A DNA stretch of 64,000 nt from IMG/VR virus record IMGVR_UViG_3300027861_000017, positions 27,136-91,135 of that record. One strand, 5' to 3'. The stretch is from a virus. A program made the position numbers and the translations under genes. The notes beneath the pieces were generated by a model, which was given only the letters and a program-made list of their open reading frames with translations, was not told where the DNA came from and ran no database searches. This document shows, piece after piece, positions 55,921 to 63,265 of the stretch (its first letter is position 1; each line of letters opens with the position of its first letter).

Positions 55921-56245
55921 TTTTACCCTCCCTAAGTGTAAATTCCAGTTCAGCTAAAATATTCCAAGCTTCATGAGCCTTATGTAGTAGTTTCGAATCT
56001 TTGTCATAGTCACACAAATGTCCCTTTAGTAGGTGTCTCCATTTCGCATCCCTATACCGTCTCTTACCATCTTTAACTTCCTCCCACCCATTCCTACTAT
56101 ATTTTTTAGCACCAAATGTACCAACTTCAGCCACAGCCAGCAAAGCTAATCCAAAGCCCTCTAATAGCGAGGCCATAACCTTGCCATTATCTAGTTTAGC
56201 TCCAGGTGTATGGGAATCTATACCGTTAGGGTCTTTCTCTGTCAT
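55895..56245 (-). CDS. dATP/dGTP diphosphohydrolase-like (DUF5664/MazZ type)
   Basis: 116 residues from ATG 56245 (GGAGGAAG upstream). GAKLDNGKVMASLLEGFGLALLAVAEVGTFGAKKYSRNGWEEVKDGKRRYRDAKWRHLLKGH is the conserved core; the family includes MazZ-type enzymes of phages with 2-aminoadenine DNA. No PurZ-like gene is seen here, so plain dNTP-pool trimming is as likely. Confidence 0.82.
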   Translation of the reverse strand: MTEKDPNGIDSHTPGAKLDNGKVMASLLEGFGLALLAVAEVGTFGAKKYSRNGWEEVKDGKRRYRDAKWRHLLKGHLCDYDKDSKLLHKAHEAWNILAELEFTLREGKSVKKEERE

Positions 56246-56444
56246 CCACTTCCTCCAGCCAGTTGCATTGTTTAGGTTTTCTCCATTTGTACGCATTTAT
56301 AAATAAATCATCTAGACTATATTTATCACATGGATCACTATTATGACTAGGATTATAACCCTTAGATTCTACAGGGCACATTATCTTGGACATATAGTTT
56401 TTACATGTTCCACATATGGGTGGATATTTATTATCTTGTTTCAT
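56226..56444 (-). CDS. Small CGTCKNY zinc-module protein
   Basis: 72 residues from ATG 56444: PICGTCKNYMSKIMCPVESKG...CDKYSLDDL, recurring Cys module. Weak ribosome binding site. Confidence 0.7.
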   Translation of the reverse strand: MKQDNKYPPICGTCKNYMSKIMCPVESKGYNPSHNSDPCDKYSLDDLFINAYKWRKPKQCNWLEEVDDRERP

Positions 56445-56445
56445 A

Positions 56446-56664
56446 TTAATGTTTCGTTTTATCTTGGTTATTAATTTCTTCCATATTGTGAGTAACTTCA
56501 CTCATTAGATCTAATAAAGCATCTTGATTCCCTGCTATTAGTGATCTAGATAATAATACCACAAAATCATGCAGAAAGCCATAGAAGGTTTCATTTTTAA
56601 TTAGGTGTGGCAGAGCCTCCATCATTTCTTCTTTTTTTATGGACTCTTCTTGTGGATTATTCAT
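56446..56664 (-). CDS. Hypothetical helical protein
   Basis: 72 residues: KKEEMMEALPHLIKNETFYGFLHDFVVLLSRSLIAGNQDALLDLMSEVTHNMEEINNQ. Not recognised. Confidence 0.74.
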   Translation of the reverse strand: MNNPQEESIKKEEMMEALPHLIKNETFYGFLHDFVVLLSRSLIAGNQDALLDLMSEVTHNMEEINNQDKTKH

Positions 56665-56866
56665 GTTTTTCTCCCATGTTTTTCTTGTTGTTATCGTATT
56701 CTATTTTCATCCTTAAAATCTTTTTATCCCAATATATTCTAAACGCAAAATCCCACCATGGTCTATAATAACAAAATGTAATTGCTGAGAATGAGGCACA
56801 TATTATGTCAATCCAAGACGACACCCAATGGCCAAACCATATTAAAATCCTTATCTTTCTATTCAC
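56657..56866 (-). CDS. Small membrane protein
   Basis: 69 residues with aromatic/hydrophobic residues 5-30 and 40-55, ends KKNMGEKHE. Not recognised. Confidence 0.7.
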   Translation of the reverse strand: MNRKIRILIWFGHWVSSWIDIICASFSAITFCYYRPWWDFAFRIYWDKKILRMKIEYDNNKKNMGEKHE

Positions 56867-57159
56867 ACCTTCTCCCCCATCTTCTTTGCAGATTTATATT
56901 TTTCCGGTAACTCTTTCTTTTTCTCTCCAGGACCAGTCTCATATCCGATAAATTTTTCAAACATGCATTCTAGATTATCGGTTATATTTTTTTGTTGTTG
57001 AGCGACATTTAATAAAGTCAGTGAGGACGCAGTTATATCACCTAATATAATTTGATATTGCATATTTGTGTCTTTTCTACCTTCCGCATATCCTATAAAA
57101 GCAGCGCAAGCTGTTGATATTAAAGCAAAAAATACAATTACGCCTGATAGTTTACTCAT
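56863..57159 (-). CDS. Small protein with N-terminal membrane/signal segment
   Basis: 98 residues: LSGVIVFFALISTACAAFIGYAEGRK start (signal or membrane anchor), then soluble. Not recognised. Confidence 0.72.
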   Translation of the reverse strand: MSKLSGVIVFFALISTACAAFIGYAEGRKDTNMQYQIILGDITASSLTLLNVAQQQKNITDNLECMFEKFIGYETGPGEKKKELPEKYKSAKKMGEKV

Positions 57160-57298
57160 CACACACCCCCCTATACAATTTCGCTGTGTTAGCTAACCTT
57201 TTGATATAATTACGCATCTTCCCTTTAAATCCACAAGCCCAACAATAAGACCCGTCATAATCGTAATAACCACAAGCTGGACATTTATAACCTCCCAT
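57152..57298 (-). CDS. Zinc-ribbon peptide
   Basis: 48 residues: YKCPACGYYDYDGSYCWACGFKGK, CPACG...CWACG ribbon. Overlaps the next ATG. ATG 57298 with weak GGAGG. Confidence 0.68.
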   Translation of the reverse strand: MGGYKCPACGYYDYDGSYCWACGFKGKMRNYIKRLANTAKLYRGVCDE

Positions 57299-57299
57299 A

Positions 57300-57488
57300 T
57301 TATTCCTCCTTTCTAGGCAACAACACTAACTTGCAATATGGAGGACATCTATACATTGCGCCAGTGCTCTTAGCTTGCCATTCTATATTTATTTTAGTCC
57401 AAATTTCGTCCCCAGTATCTTGTTTTGCCATAGTTCCTATTGGATAACTAGACCAAGATTCCTTTGACATTTTTATCCACTCTCTCAT
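57300..57488 (-). CDS. Hypothetical small protein
   Basis: 62 residues: WIKMSKESWSSYPIGTMAKQDTGDEIWTKINIEWQAKSTGAMYRCPPYCKLVLLPR. Start ATG 57488. Not recognised. Confidence 0.7.
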   Translation of the reverse strand: MREWIKMSKESWSSYPIGTMAKQDTGDEIWTKINIEWQAKSTGAMYRCPPYCKLVLLPRKEE

Positions 57489-57489
57489 A

Positions 57490-57921
57490 TCACCTTCCCT
57501 TAAATGCTCTATCATACAATACTACATTAACCGTAGCAGCGAGATTCATGCATCTCTCTGTAGGTATATATATCACATCCCTGCAAAATGATAAAGTCTT
57601 TTCTCCTAAAGTGGAATCCTCTGGCCCAAATATATAAAAAGCTCTTTCAGGATGCACATAATCATATAACGGAACAGCTCCTTCTATAATATCTACAGCT
57701 ACCGGTACACAATCGTAAGGTATAACACTTCTTAGATCATCTACCTGGAGGAGAGGACAGTGCCTATACTGTTTCATAGTGTCAGTTGATACCTTCTTAT
57801 ACCTTCCGCCACTTATGGCCAGCATAGCGGCCTTGTAGACCCCCACAGCACGTAATGCAGATCCTATGTTGGAATTATATTTAGGATGGTTAAGCCCTAT
57901 GCAAGCGTATCCCTTACTCAC
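57490..57921 (-). CDS. SPOUT-family RNA 2'-O-methyltransferase (TrmH/SpoU-like)
   Basis: 143 residues, shorter than usual (about 150-240). NIGSALRAVGVYKAAMLAISGGR is the SAM-binding first block, AFYIFGPEDSTLGEK the second (N-terminus of the knot), IPTERCMNLAATVNVVLYDRAFK the conserved C-terminal knot with the NLAATVNVVLYD signature. Methylates tRNA or rRNA ribose; a tRNA-modification role fits the phage tRNAs. Confident family; target unknown. Confidence 0.9.
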   Translation of the reverse strand: MSKGYACIGLNHPKYNSNIGSALRAVGVYKAAMLAISGGRYKKVSTDTMKQYRHCPLLQVDDLRSVIPYDCVPVAVDIIEGAVPLYDYVHPERAFYIFGPEDSTLGEKTLSFCRDVIYIPTERCMNLAATVNVVLYDRAFKGR

Positions 57922-58097
57922 TATTTTTCATCCTTTATTATTAATAGTAAAATCTCTGTAAATATTCTACCAAGAAAACCACCACCTATAATCCACCACC
58001 AGGATTTAGGATCTAATCCCCATCCATGAATAAGAACAACTACACCCAAGATAAAAGATACCACCATTATTGAAAATACTGCTATTAATTTACTCAT
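57921..58097 (-). CDS. Small membrane protein
   Basis: 58 residues: two hydrophobic segments (residues 4-23 and 36-54) linked by GWGLDPKSWWW. Overlaps the methyltransferase by one base. Confidence 0.68.
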   Translation of the reverse strand: MSKLIAVFSIMVVSFILGVVVLIHGWGLDPKSWWWIIGGGFLGRIFTEILLLIIKDEK

Positions 58098-58098
58098 T

Positions 58099-58413
58099 TT
58101 ATTCTATAATCCTCCCATCTTTCTTATAAACCTTCTTTTTTTGCCATTTTGCGCCCTTCCAACTCTTCTTTTGAGTCTCATCTACCGGTTCAGGCTCACT
58201 TTCTCCCTCAAAATACCCTTCACTTACGTGATTATAGATGTATTTTCGTTTCCCATTGACTTTTAGTAGTCTAGACCAGCTAGTATAGACTTCAGCATCA
58301 CAGATACACTCTTTTCTGGAGCATTTACGACAATTCCAGCGCATTTTATCGTAAGTGTCTAGAAAATCCTTGTTCATTGTCTTCTGTCCTGGGCTATATA
58401 AGTTTTTAGTCAC
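58099..58413 (-). CDS. Hypothetical basic protein with Cys site
   Basis: 104 residues, GTG start 58413 with GGAGGG nine bases upstream: WNCRKCSRKECICDAE, then GESEPEPVDETQKKSWKG, basic. Not recognised. Confidence 0.74.
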   Translation of the reverse strand: MTKNLYSPGQKTMNKDFLDTYDKMRWNCRKCSRKECICDAEVYTSWSRLLKVNGKRKYIYNHVSEGYFEGESEPEPVDETQKKSWKGAKWQKKKVYKKDGRIIE

Positions 58414-58669
58414 CGATCAAACCCTCCGAGTCAACATCAATCTTTACTAAATTAATATTTTCGTCATATACACTTATATCCCAAAAATAATTAACATTAA
58501 TATATTTGCCGTTTAAATTTTTATCTAATAATATAAACTCATCGTAATCTATAGCGTAAATATCGCAATCAGGATATGTTGTTTTAAAATGGACAATAGC
58601 ATCAGATTGATTACCACACCCACAAAATACACCTAATAAAATAAATATTAATATTATATTTTTAATCAT
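58406..58669 (-). CDS. Lipoprotein-like small protein
   Basis: 87 residues from ATG 58669 (GGAGGAG upstream). IKNIILIFILLGVFCGCGNQSD looks like a lipobox segment (Cys after a hydrophobic signal), though the residue before Cys is not ideal. Mature part is acidic and soluble. Surface exclusion or host-interaction role possible. Confidence 0.6.
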   Translation of the reverse strand: MIKNIILIFILLGVFCGCGNQSDAIVHFKTTYPDCDIYAIDYDEFILLDKNLNGKYINVNYFWDISVYDENINLVKIDVDSEGLIGD

Positions 58670-58853
58670 CATTCTCCTCCATATCCTTAAATTCTGCGTC
58701 ATAAGGCACATATTTTTCACTTCTTATTACGGTTTTAGTCCCTTCTATACCAAATCTTGTGTATAACCACCCTCTAGGCACTCTAGTAGCAGAAAAATTA
58801 AAACTTATACCTGTGGATTCGTGTAATTTTAGATCGTATATGTTTTTAGTCAT
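58662..58853 (-). CDS. Hypothetical small protein
   Basis: 63 residues: NIYDLKLHESTGISFNFSATRVPRGWLYTRFGIEGT, beta-rich with FNFSATRVPRGWLYT. Known in phage genomes as a small hypothetical protein; no function. Confidence 0.76.
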   Translation of the reverse strand: MTKNIYDLKLHESTGISFNFSATRVPRGWLYTRFGIEGTKTVIRSEKYVPYDAEFKDMEENDD

Positions 58854-58865
58854 GTTTTATCTCCT

Positions 58866-59222
58866 TCAATAAAATGAACATGTTTCTTGAGTTGCGCCAG
58901 CACTTATACCCCAATCATTAACATTATTTTCTAGATGCTCTACTAGAACATCCACATCAATAACACCATCCCTAATAAGTGTTATTATGTAATTAAAGAC
59001 AGCTATACTCGATTCTACTAAGTGTTGCTGTTTAGCCATTAAACTACTGGAAGGGCCAGGATGACATAGGAGATAATCTTTATTATTGTGCTTATTAATA
59101 ATAGTGATTCCAATGTCTCTGTCACAACCTACAACTATGCCAATTTTATTGTGCGCTTTGTATTTATTGTTAATATCTACAAATTTAACTTCTCCACCCT
59201 CTAATACTGAATAATCTACCAT
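58866..59222 (-). CDS. Paralogue A of a three-gene tandem family
   Basis: 118 residues: VVGCDRDIGITIINKHNNKDYLLCHPGPSSS and IAVFNYIITLIRDGVIDVD. Same blocks as 59235 and 59591. Function unknown. Confidence 0.8.
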   Translation of the reverse strand: MVDYSVLEGGEVKFVDINNKYKAHNKIGIVVGCDRDIGITIINKHNNKDYLLCHPGPSSSLMAKQQHLVESSIAVFNYIITLIRDGVIDVDVLVEHLENNVNDWGISAGATQETCSFY

Positions 59223-59234
59223 ATCTATCTCCTT

Positions 59235-59576
59235 TTATTTATTAAACGCACATGTGTGAGACCCTACATCTGATCCAGTCTCCTGATTATATTTTCTACA
59301 TATCTCCTCTATTATGCCCATATCGAGAAATCCCTCCTTAAACATAGCTATAATATTCTCGAATTCCTCATTATAATGTTTATAATCTAAATCATTGTCT
59401 TTATAATATTCTGGCATCGCAGACGGACCTCTTAGGCAATATAAATAATCGTCTCTATTTTTATTTTCAACTATAGTAACACCTATGTCGAAATCACAAC
59501 CAACTACATACCCGTCAGTATTTATATTCTGTTCTAGATCTATATACCTAATTACCTTTCCCTCTAACTCTTCCAT
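59235..59576 (-). CDS. Paralogue B of the tandem family
   Basis: 113 residues: VVGCDFDIGVTIVENKNRDDYLYCLRGPSAMPEYY and EEFENIIAMFKEGFLDMG. Closest to paralogue C. Small alpha/beta protein; no motif. Confidence 0.8.
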   Translation of the reverse strand: MEELEGKVIRYIDLEQNINTDGYVVGCDFDIGVTIVENKNRDDYLYCLRGPSAMPEYYKDNDLDYKHYNEEFENIIAMFKEGFLDMGIIEEICRKYNQETGSDVGSHTCAFNK

Positions 59577-59590
59577 AATGATTTCTCCTT

Positions 59591-59926
59591 TTATTTATTA
59601 AATGCGCAACCTTCCGGACTTGCGATACCAGGCTCTTTAGTACCATATTTCATATCTATTTCATGATCTATATTTACATCAATAAAACCTTTTTTAAACA
59701 TCGCTATAAGGTTTTCGAATGTTTCATTATAATACGCACGATCAACATTACTTCTGTAAATCTCAGGATTCGCAGATGGACCGACAAGACAATATAAATA
59801 ATCGTCTTTATCTTCAGTATTAACTATTGTGACACCGATATCATAGTCACACCCTACTACAAGTCCACTAAACATAACTTTACCATCTTTAATAATTTTT
59901 ACTACCTTACCTTCGTATTGTTCCAT
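59591..59926 (-). CDS. Paralogue C of the tandem family
   Basis: 111 residues: VVGCDYDIGVTIVNTEDKDDYLYCLVGPSANPEIY and ETFENLIAMFKKGFIDVN. Copy nearest the promoter at 60002-60031, so probably the best expressed; a Cys/Ala-rich start in the leader (about 59960) is too short to call. Confidence 0.8.
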   Translation of the reverse strand: MEQYEGKVVKIIKDGKVMFSGLVVGCDYDIGVTIVNTEDKDDYLYCLVGPSANPEIYRSNVDRAYYNETFENLIAMFKKGFIDVNIDHEIDMKYGTKEPGIASPEGCAFNK

Positions 59927-60001
59927 TTTTCTCCTCCCATATCTCCTGTTGATGTTATGTCAATTACCATATTATATTCTCTCCTCCAATATAATAAAAA
60001 C

Positions 60002-60031
60002 ATTCTCCCATTATACCCTATACACTGTCAA
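60002..60031 (-). promoter_or_regulatory. Sigma-70-like promoter with conserved leader
   Basis: TTGACA, 18 bases, GAGAAT, then GTTTTTATTATATTGGAGGAG. The spacer includes TATAAT. Starts the paralogue family; region 59927-60100 otherwise has no gene. Confidence 0.72.
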
Positions 60032-60099
60032 GAACTATCTCATACTCCTACAATAATAAATTGTTTCACGGTCCAAGGAGTCCGGTTTTAATATTGTGC

Positions 60100-60552
60100 T
60101 CATTTAAATCTTTTCTTTAAGCGTATATAAAATGGTGGTATATATCCTCCATCATTCTTCCCTCTTATGTGCCAAGCCAACTTGTCATGGTCAAAGAAAT
60201 CTAGAACACCCTCATTACCGGGAAAAATTTCTTTATACTCTAATATATTCATCCCCCAACACATTTTATCTTCTCTGACCACATCGCTGTCAATATATAC
60301 AATATCTCCCCTTCTATATTCTCCATGTCTATATTCTGGGTGATTGTCGTAATCTTCTTCTTCACACTCTATAAAGTGTCCCCTCAAATTCCTCATAGAT
60401 ATCCCAGATTTTTTTAATTCTTCTCCTGTTCTTATAGTCTCCCCAAAAGAATAACCTTCACAGTTAAAAAATATACTGAACGATACACAATTATCTACAC
60501 TATTTAATTTTAATTCGTCATGTAGCCTTTTTATGGCTTCATGTATACTCAT
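60100..60552 (-). CDS. Hypothetical protein
   Basis: 150 residues from ATG 60552 (GGAGGAAT): SIHEAIKRLHDELKLNSVDNCVSFSIFFNCEGYSFGETIRTGEELKKS, then YRRGDIVYIDSDVVREDKM...HKLAWHIRGKNDGGYIPPFYI. The C-terminal half may be an SH3-like or enzyme domain. Not recognised. Confidence 0.78.
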   Translation of the reverse strand: MSIHEAIKRLHDELKLNSVDNCVSFSIFFNCEGYSFGETIRTGEELKKSGISMRNLRGHFIECEEEDYDNHPEYRHGEYRRGDIVYIDSDVVREDKMCWGMNILEYKEIFPGNEGVLDFFDHDKLAWHIRGKNDGGYIPPFYIRLKKRFK

Positions 60553-60553
60553 A

Positions 60554-60751
60554 TCATTCCTCCAATATTTTAGTCTTACCAAATGATTCCAATAGAGATA
60601 AAGCTCCATTCTTAATATCATAATATGCTATATTATTTATTTCTTGTATAGATAAATATGGTAAACCATCGCCATTGGGTTTATATCTAGCTATATCATA
60701 AACAAAACCCATTAATAATCTATATCTTTCGTTTTTATCCGTTACTTTCAT
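60554..60751 (-). CDS. Hypothetical small protein
   Basis: 65 residues: KVTDKNERYRLLMGFVYDIARYKPNGDGLPYLSIQEINNIAYYD. Not recognised. Confidence 0.72.
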   Translation of the reverse strand: MKVTDKNERYRLLMGFVYDIARYKPNGDGLPYLSIQEINNIAYYDIKNGALSLLESFGKTKILEE

Positions 60752-61036
60752 TTATTCCTCCGATATAATATAATCAAAATCATTACCCACTACTTCATAA
60801 AGACACTCAAACGGTATTCTATCAGATAACACTCTTTGAGCCTCATTGAATATAGTGTTACAAGTTAAACACATCTTATAACTACATATATCTCCATCCC
60901 ATTTACCGTCTATACGCCAATATTGCTCCCCTTTATCTATCTGGGAGTTACATTCGCCGCATTTATGCTCCTTTCTGGCTATTGGCATTGATTCCGTGTA
61001 GAATTCTGGCCATGCAGCATTTCCTAGTGTACACAT
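60752..61036 (-). CDS. Zinc-ribbon-like protein
   Basis: 94 residues from ATG 61036 (GGAGG upstream): KEHKCGECNSQIDKGEQYWRIDGKWDGDICSYKMCLTCNTIFNE is the core, with CxxC...CxxC. A familiar phage family (residues like HKCxxC-x-x-x-I-x-K-GxxYW). Confidence 0.8.
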   Translation of the reverse strand: MCTLGNAAWPEFYTESMPIARKEHKCGECNSQIDKGEQYWRIDGKWDGDICSYKMCLTCNTIFNEAQRVLSDRIPFECLYEVVGNDFDYIISEE

Positions 61037-61037
61037 A

Positions 61038-61217
61038 TTATTCCTCCACCAACTGTTCACTATATACCCATTCCCACTCATCTATAGGATACTTTAACAG
61101 AGCTTCCTCAAGAGTTAAAGAAATATCGCAACAATCTTCCTTAAAAACCCAATTTGTGTACCAATATCCTTGATTCTTAAAGGCTCTACATGTGAATTTT
61201 ATTTCTTTTTTGATCAT
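61038..61217 (-). CDS. Hypothetical small protein
   Basis: 59 residues: KKEIKFTCRAFKNQGYWYTNWVFKEDCCDISLTLEEALLK. ATG 61217. Not recognised. Confidence 0.7.
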   Translation of the reverse strand: MIKKEIKFTCRAFKNQGYWYTNWVFKEDCCDISLTLEEALLKYPIDEWEWVYSEQLVEE

Positions 61218-61221
61218 AGTG

Positions 61222-61494
61222 CTATTCCTCCAATCCTATTATATTATCTACTAAATCACTACAACCACAATCATAAAGCCTAAATATTATATGAGCCTGT
61301 TCTGGGGTTATTTTTCTGCAATGCCTATAATAAGGGTGATGGTTTAGACCGTCTTCAACTCTGTAAAAGTTTCCTATTTTGTCTTCGCCCATTTCTTTTA
61401 GAAATCCAATATACCAAGGATCATTAAGATCTCCGTCTGACCATCTACTAACAAACACGTAATCCCCTAGTTTGATGCCGCTCTCTTCTCGCAT
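61222..61494 (-). CDS. Hypothetical protein
   Basis: 90 residues from ATG 61494 (GGAGG upstream): KLGDYVFVSRWSDGDLNDPWYIGFLKEMGEDKIGNFYRVED..., SH3-like beta pattern. Driven by 61524-61552. Confidence 0.78.
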   Translation of the reverse strand: MREESGIKLGDYVFVSRWSDGDLNDPWYIGFLKEMGEDKIGNFYRVEDGLNHHPYYRHCRKITPEQAHIIFRLYDCGCSDLVDNIIGLEE

Positions 61495-61523
61495 AAAATT
61501 ACCTCCTCCAATATAATAAAAAC

Positions 61524-61552
61524 ATTCTCCCATAAGGAGATAATGATGTCAA
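61524..61552 (-). promoter_or_regulatory. Sigma-70-like promoter with conserved leader
   Basis: TTGACA, 17 bases, GAGAAT, then GTTTTTATTATATTGGAGGAG. Confidence 0.78.
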
Positions 61553-61722
61553 GGACTAATATAGAAATAAGGCACTAACATTATATACCCAAGCATTATC
61601 AATCCAACAATAAGACAATACAGGGACTTTACTGTTAGATCAACAATATAAGGCATTATATAAAGAGAATGTGTGCCCAAGAGCACTATTATAACCCATA
61701 TTACTATTCCTATCTCATCCAA
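61549..61722 (-). CDS. Small membrane protein, TTG start
   Basis: 57 residues: IVIWVIIVLLGTHSLYIM and SLYCLIVGLIMLGYIMLVPYFYIS, two membrane segments. TTG start at 61722 overlaps the neighbouring stop; AAAAGG 10-12 bases upstream. The -35 of the next promoter lies within its end. Confidence 0.5.
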   Translation of the reverse strand: MDEIGIVIWVIIVLLGTHSLYIMPYIVDLTVKSLYCLIVGLIMLGYIMLVPYFYISP

Positions 61723-61903
61723 AAGTTTTATTACCTTTTGAATATCTTCTTTTTAATAAATATTTTACTGTTTCCAAATGAAAAGAACTATATATAATGC
61801 CTAAGCTTAAAACACCTATTATACCATCTAATATTTGCATCCACGAACTTAACCAACGATGGAAACTTTTATCTCTTGGTGTTATGGTTATTATTTTATC
61901 CAT
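61715..61903 (-). CDS. Small membrane protein
   Basis: 62 residues: two hydrophobic stretches (residues 16-40) with basic ends (RRYSKGNKTFG). Not recognised. Confidence 0.66.
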   Translation of the reverse strand: MDKIITITPRDKSFHRWLSSWMQILDGIIGVLSLGIIYSSFHLETVKYLLKRRYSKGNKTFG

Positions 61904-61924
61904 ATTATTCCTCCAATAATTAAT

Positions 61925-62185
61925 CTACCATCTTGCCCTAAACCAATCTAGTATATCCTCTCCATATATAAGCATAAGTGTCGTTTCTAATATATCACCT
62001 TCGCAACCCCTTAGAAAGTCAGACGTGTATTCTTGGGTCAATTTTTCTGCATAATACTCACATACATCTACTAATTTATACATTCTTGGTTCTGAAAAAG
62101 GCAATACTTTGGGCATTTTAATCATCTCATTGCGTCTTTCTAATTCTCTCAGCAAATCTTGTGTCGTTAGGTCTTCTAATTTCAT
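61925..62185 (-). CDS. Hypothetical helical protein
   Basis: 86 residues from ATG 62185 (AGGAG): KLEDLTTQDLLRELERRNEMIKMPKVLPFSEPR...VCEYYAEKL. First gene after promoter 62211-62239. Not recognised. Confidence 0.74.
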   Translation of the reverse strand: MKLEDLTTQDLLRELERRNEMIKMPKVLPFSEPRMYKLVDVCEYYAEKLTQEYTSDFLRGCEGDILETTLMLIYGEDILDWFRARW

Positions 62186-62210
62186 TTTCTCCTCCAATAT
62201 AATATAAAAC

Positions 62211-62239
62211 ATTATCCCATTAGTGGGAGATAGTGTCAA
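62211..62239 (-). promoter_or_regulatory. Sigma-70-like promoter with conserved leader
   Basis: TTGACA, 17 bases, GATAAT, then GTTTTATATTATATTGGAGGAG. Stronger -10 than its siblings. Confidence 0.8.
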
Positions 62240-62245
62240 GGATTA

Positions 62246-62434
62246 TTATAGCATTTCTCTCTCTAACGACTTAGATAATACATGAGAAGACCTAACCAAT
62301 TCTAATACCTCTATCACTTCTGATAATGCCAAGTTTAAGTCTTCGCATGATTCTAAAAAATATACGAATTTATTCAACTCTTCTTTAGGTAATTCGTCTA
62401 TTTGATGCATAATGTTTTTTTTAATTGGTTCCAT
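62246..62434 (-). CDS. Hypothetical helical protein
   Basis: 62 residues: HQIDELPKEELNKFVYFLESCEDLNLALSEVIEVLELVRSSHVLS. Not recognised. The 37 bases 62435-62471 after it carry a duplicated gene end (see 63527). Confidence 0.7.
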   Translation of the reverse strand: MEPIKKNIMHQIDELPKEELNKFVYFLESCEDLNLALSEVIEVLELVRSSHVLSKSLEREML

Positions 62435-62435
62435 A

Positions 62436-62470
62436 TTAAAATCCTATCCCTATCTCTAATTTAGGCCTAT
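62436..62470 (-). repeat. Duplicated 3' end of 63527-63799
   Basis: 39 bases (62432-62470) are identical to 63523-63561, which code the end RPKLEIGIGF of 63527-63799. Here they lie between two genes, a vestige of a duplication or recombination that placed 62472-63525. Confidence 0.8.
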
Positions 62471-62471
62471 A

Positions 62472-63233
62472 TCATTCTTCCATCTCATAGACTATTTTAG
62501 CATTAGTTCCAGAATGTAATCTCCATTTTTCACCATCGAAGCTGGGAACTAAATCGCGTTCCCAAAGATTTATACAACACTGGAAGGGATTTTCTCCCTC
62601 TTCATGATCAATGCTTTGCCATTTGTTTAATTGAAAAAATGATGACACATAAGCCCCAACACTATCCCTAACACTATCCCTAACACTATCCCTAACACTA
62701 TCCCTAACACTATCCCCAACACTATCCCCAACACTATACCAAACACTATACCCAACACTATACCTAATACTCTCCCCAACACTATACCCAATACTCTTCT
62801 TAACACTATTCCAAATATTATTCCAAACACTATTCCAAACACTATACCCAACACTATACCTAACACTAGCCCATTGCTTTAGGTTTTTAATATCTTTTTT
62901 AGAAACTTTATATCGTGTTTTATTGAAGGGATTATGGATTTCTTTAATGATTAACTGAGGTACGATCTTAGAAAAATCCAGCTTTTTAACCTTCCTTTCG
63001 ACTCTGATTGAATCATCTTTATTGTTAAGCATATCAACTGCAAACCTTTCTGTGATAGGATTATATTCGTATTTATTGCATTTATCTTCCCTTAATTTAT
63101 AATAATCACAGATACTTGCATGGGAATCATGCTCATAAGATAATTCTCCATCAATTATCCTTTTCCTAATATCCCAATCAAAATACCAAATATTCCCTTT
63201 CCCATTACTCACACAACTAAAAAAATCACACAT
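62472..63233 (-). CDS. Tetrapeptide-repeat protein
   Basis: 253 residues. N terminus CDFFSCVSNGKGNIWYFDWDIRKR is a known phage start; the middle (about residues 123-195) is 18 consecutive four-residue units of the type x-x-S-V (RYSV GYSV WNSV ... GDSV RDSV RDSV), encoded by about 12-base DNA repeats; a C-terminal WQSIDHEEGENPFQCCINLWERDLVPSF follows. Repeat number may change without frameshift. Function unknown. Confidence 0.85.
   Translation of the reverse strand: MCDFFSCVSNGKGNIWYFDWDIRKRIIDGELSYEHDSHASICDYYKLREDKCNKYEYNPITERFAVDMLNNKDDSIRVERKVKKLDFSKIVPQLIIKEIHNPFNKTRYKVSKKDIKNLKQWASVRYSVGYSVWNSVWNNIWNSVKKSIGYSVGESIRYSVGYSVWYSVGDSVGDSVRDSVRDSVRDSVRDSVGAYVSSFFQLNKWQSIDHEEGENPFQCCINLWERDLVPSFDGEKWRLHSGTNAKIVYEMEE
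62650..62865 (-). repeat. 12-base tandem repeat array (coding)
   Basis: About 18 tandem copies of a 12-base unit of the form ACACTATCCCTA (plus strand), in-frame in 62472-63233; the copies near 62665-62720 are identical, the rest diverged. Confidence 0.85.
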
Positions 63234-63265
63234 TTTGTTTCTCCTTCAATAATTAATTTTTACCC

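Noticed and set aside
62650-62865. CRISPR-like array
   Set aside because: The repeats are contiguous 12-base units without spacers and are in frame within one protein.
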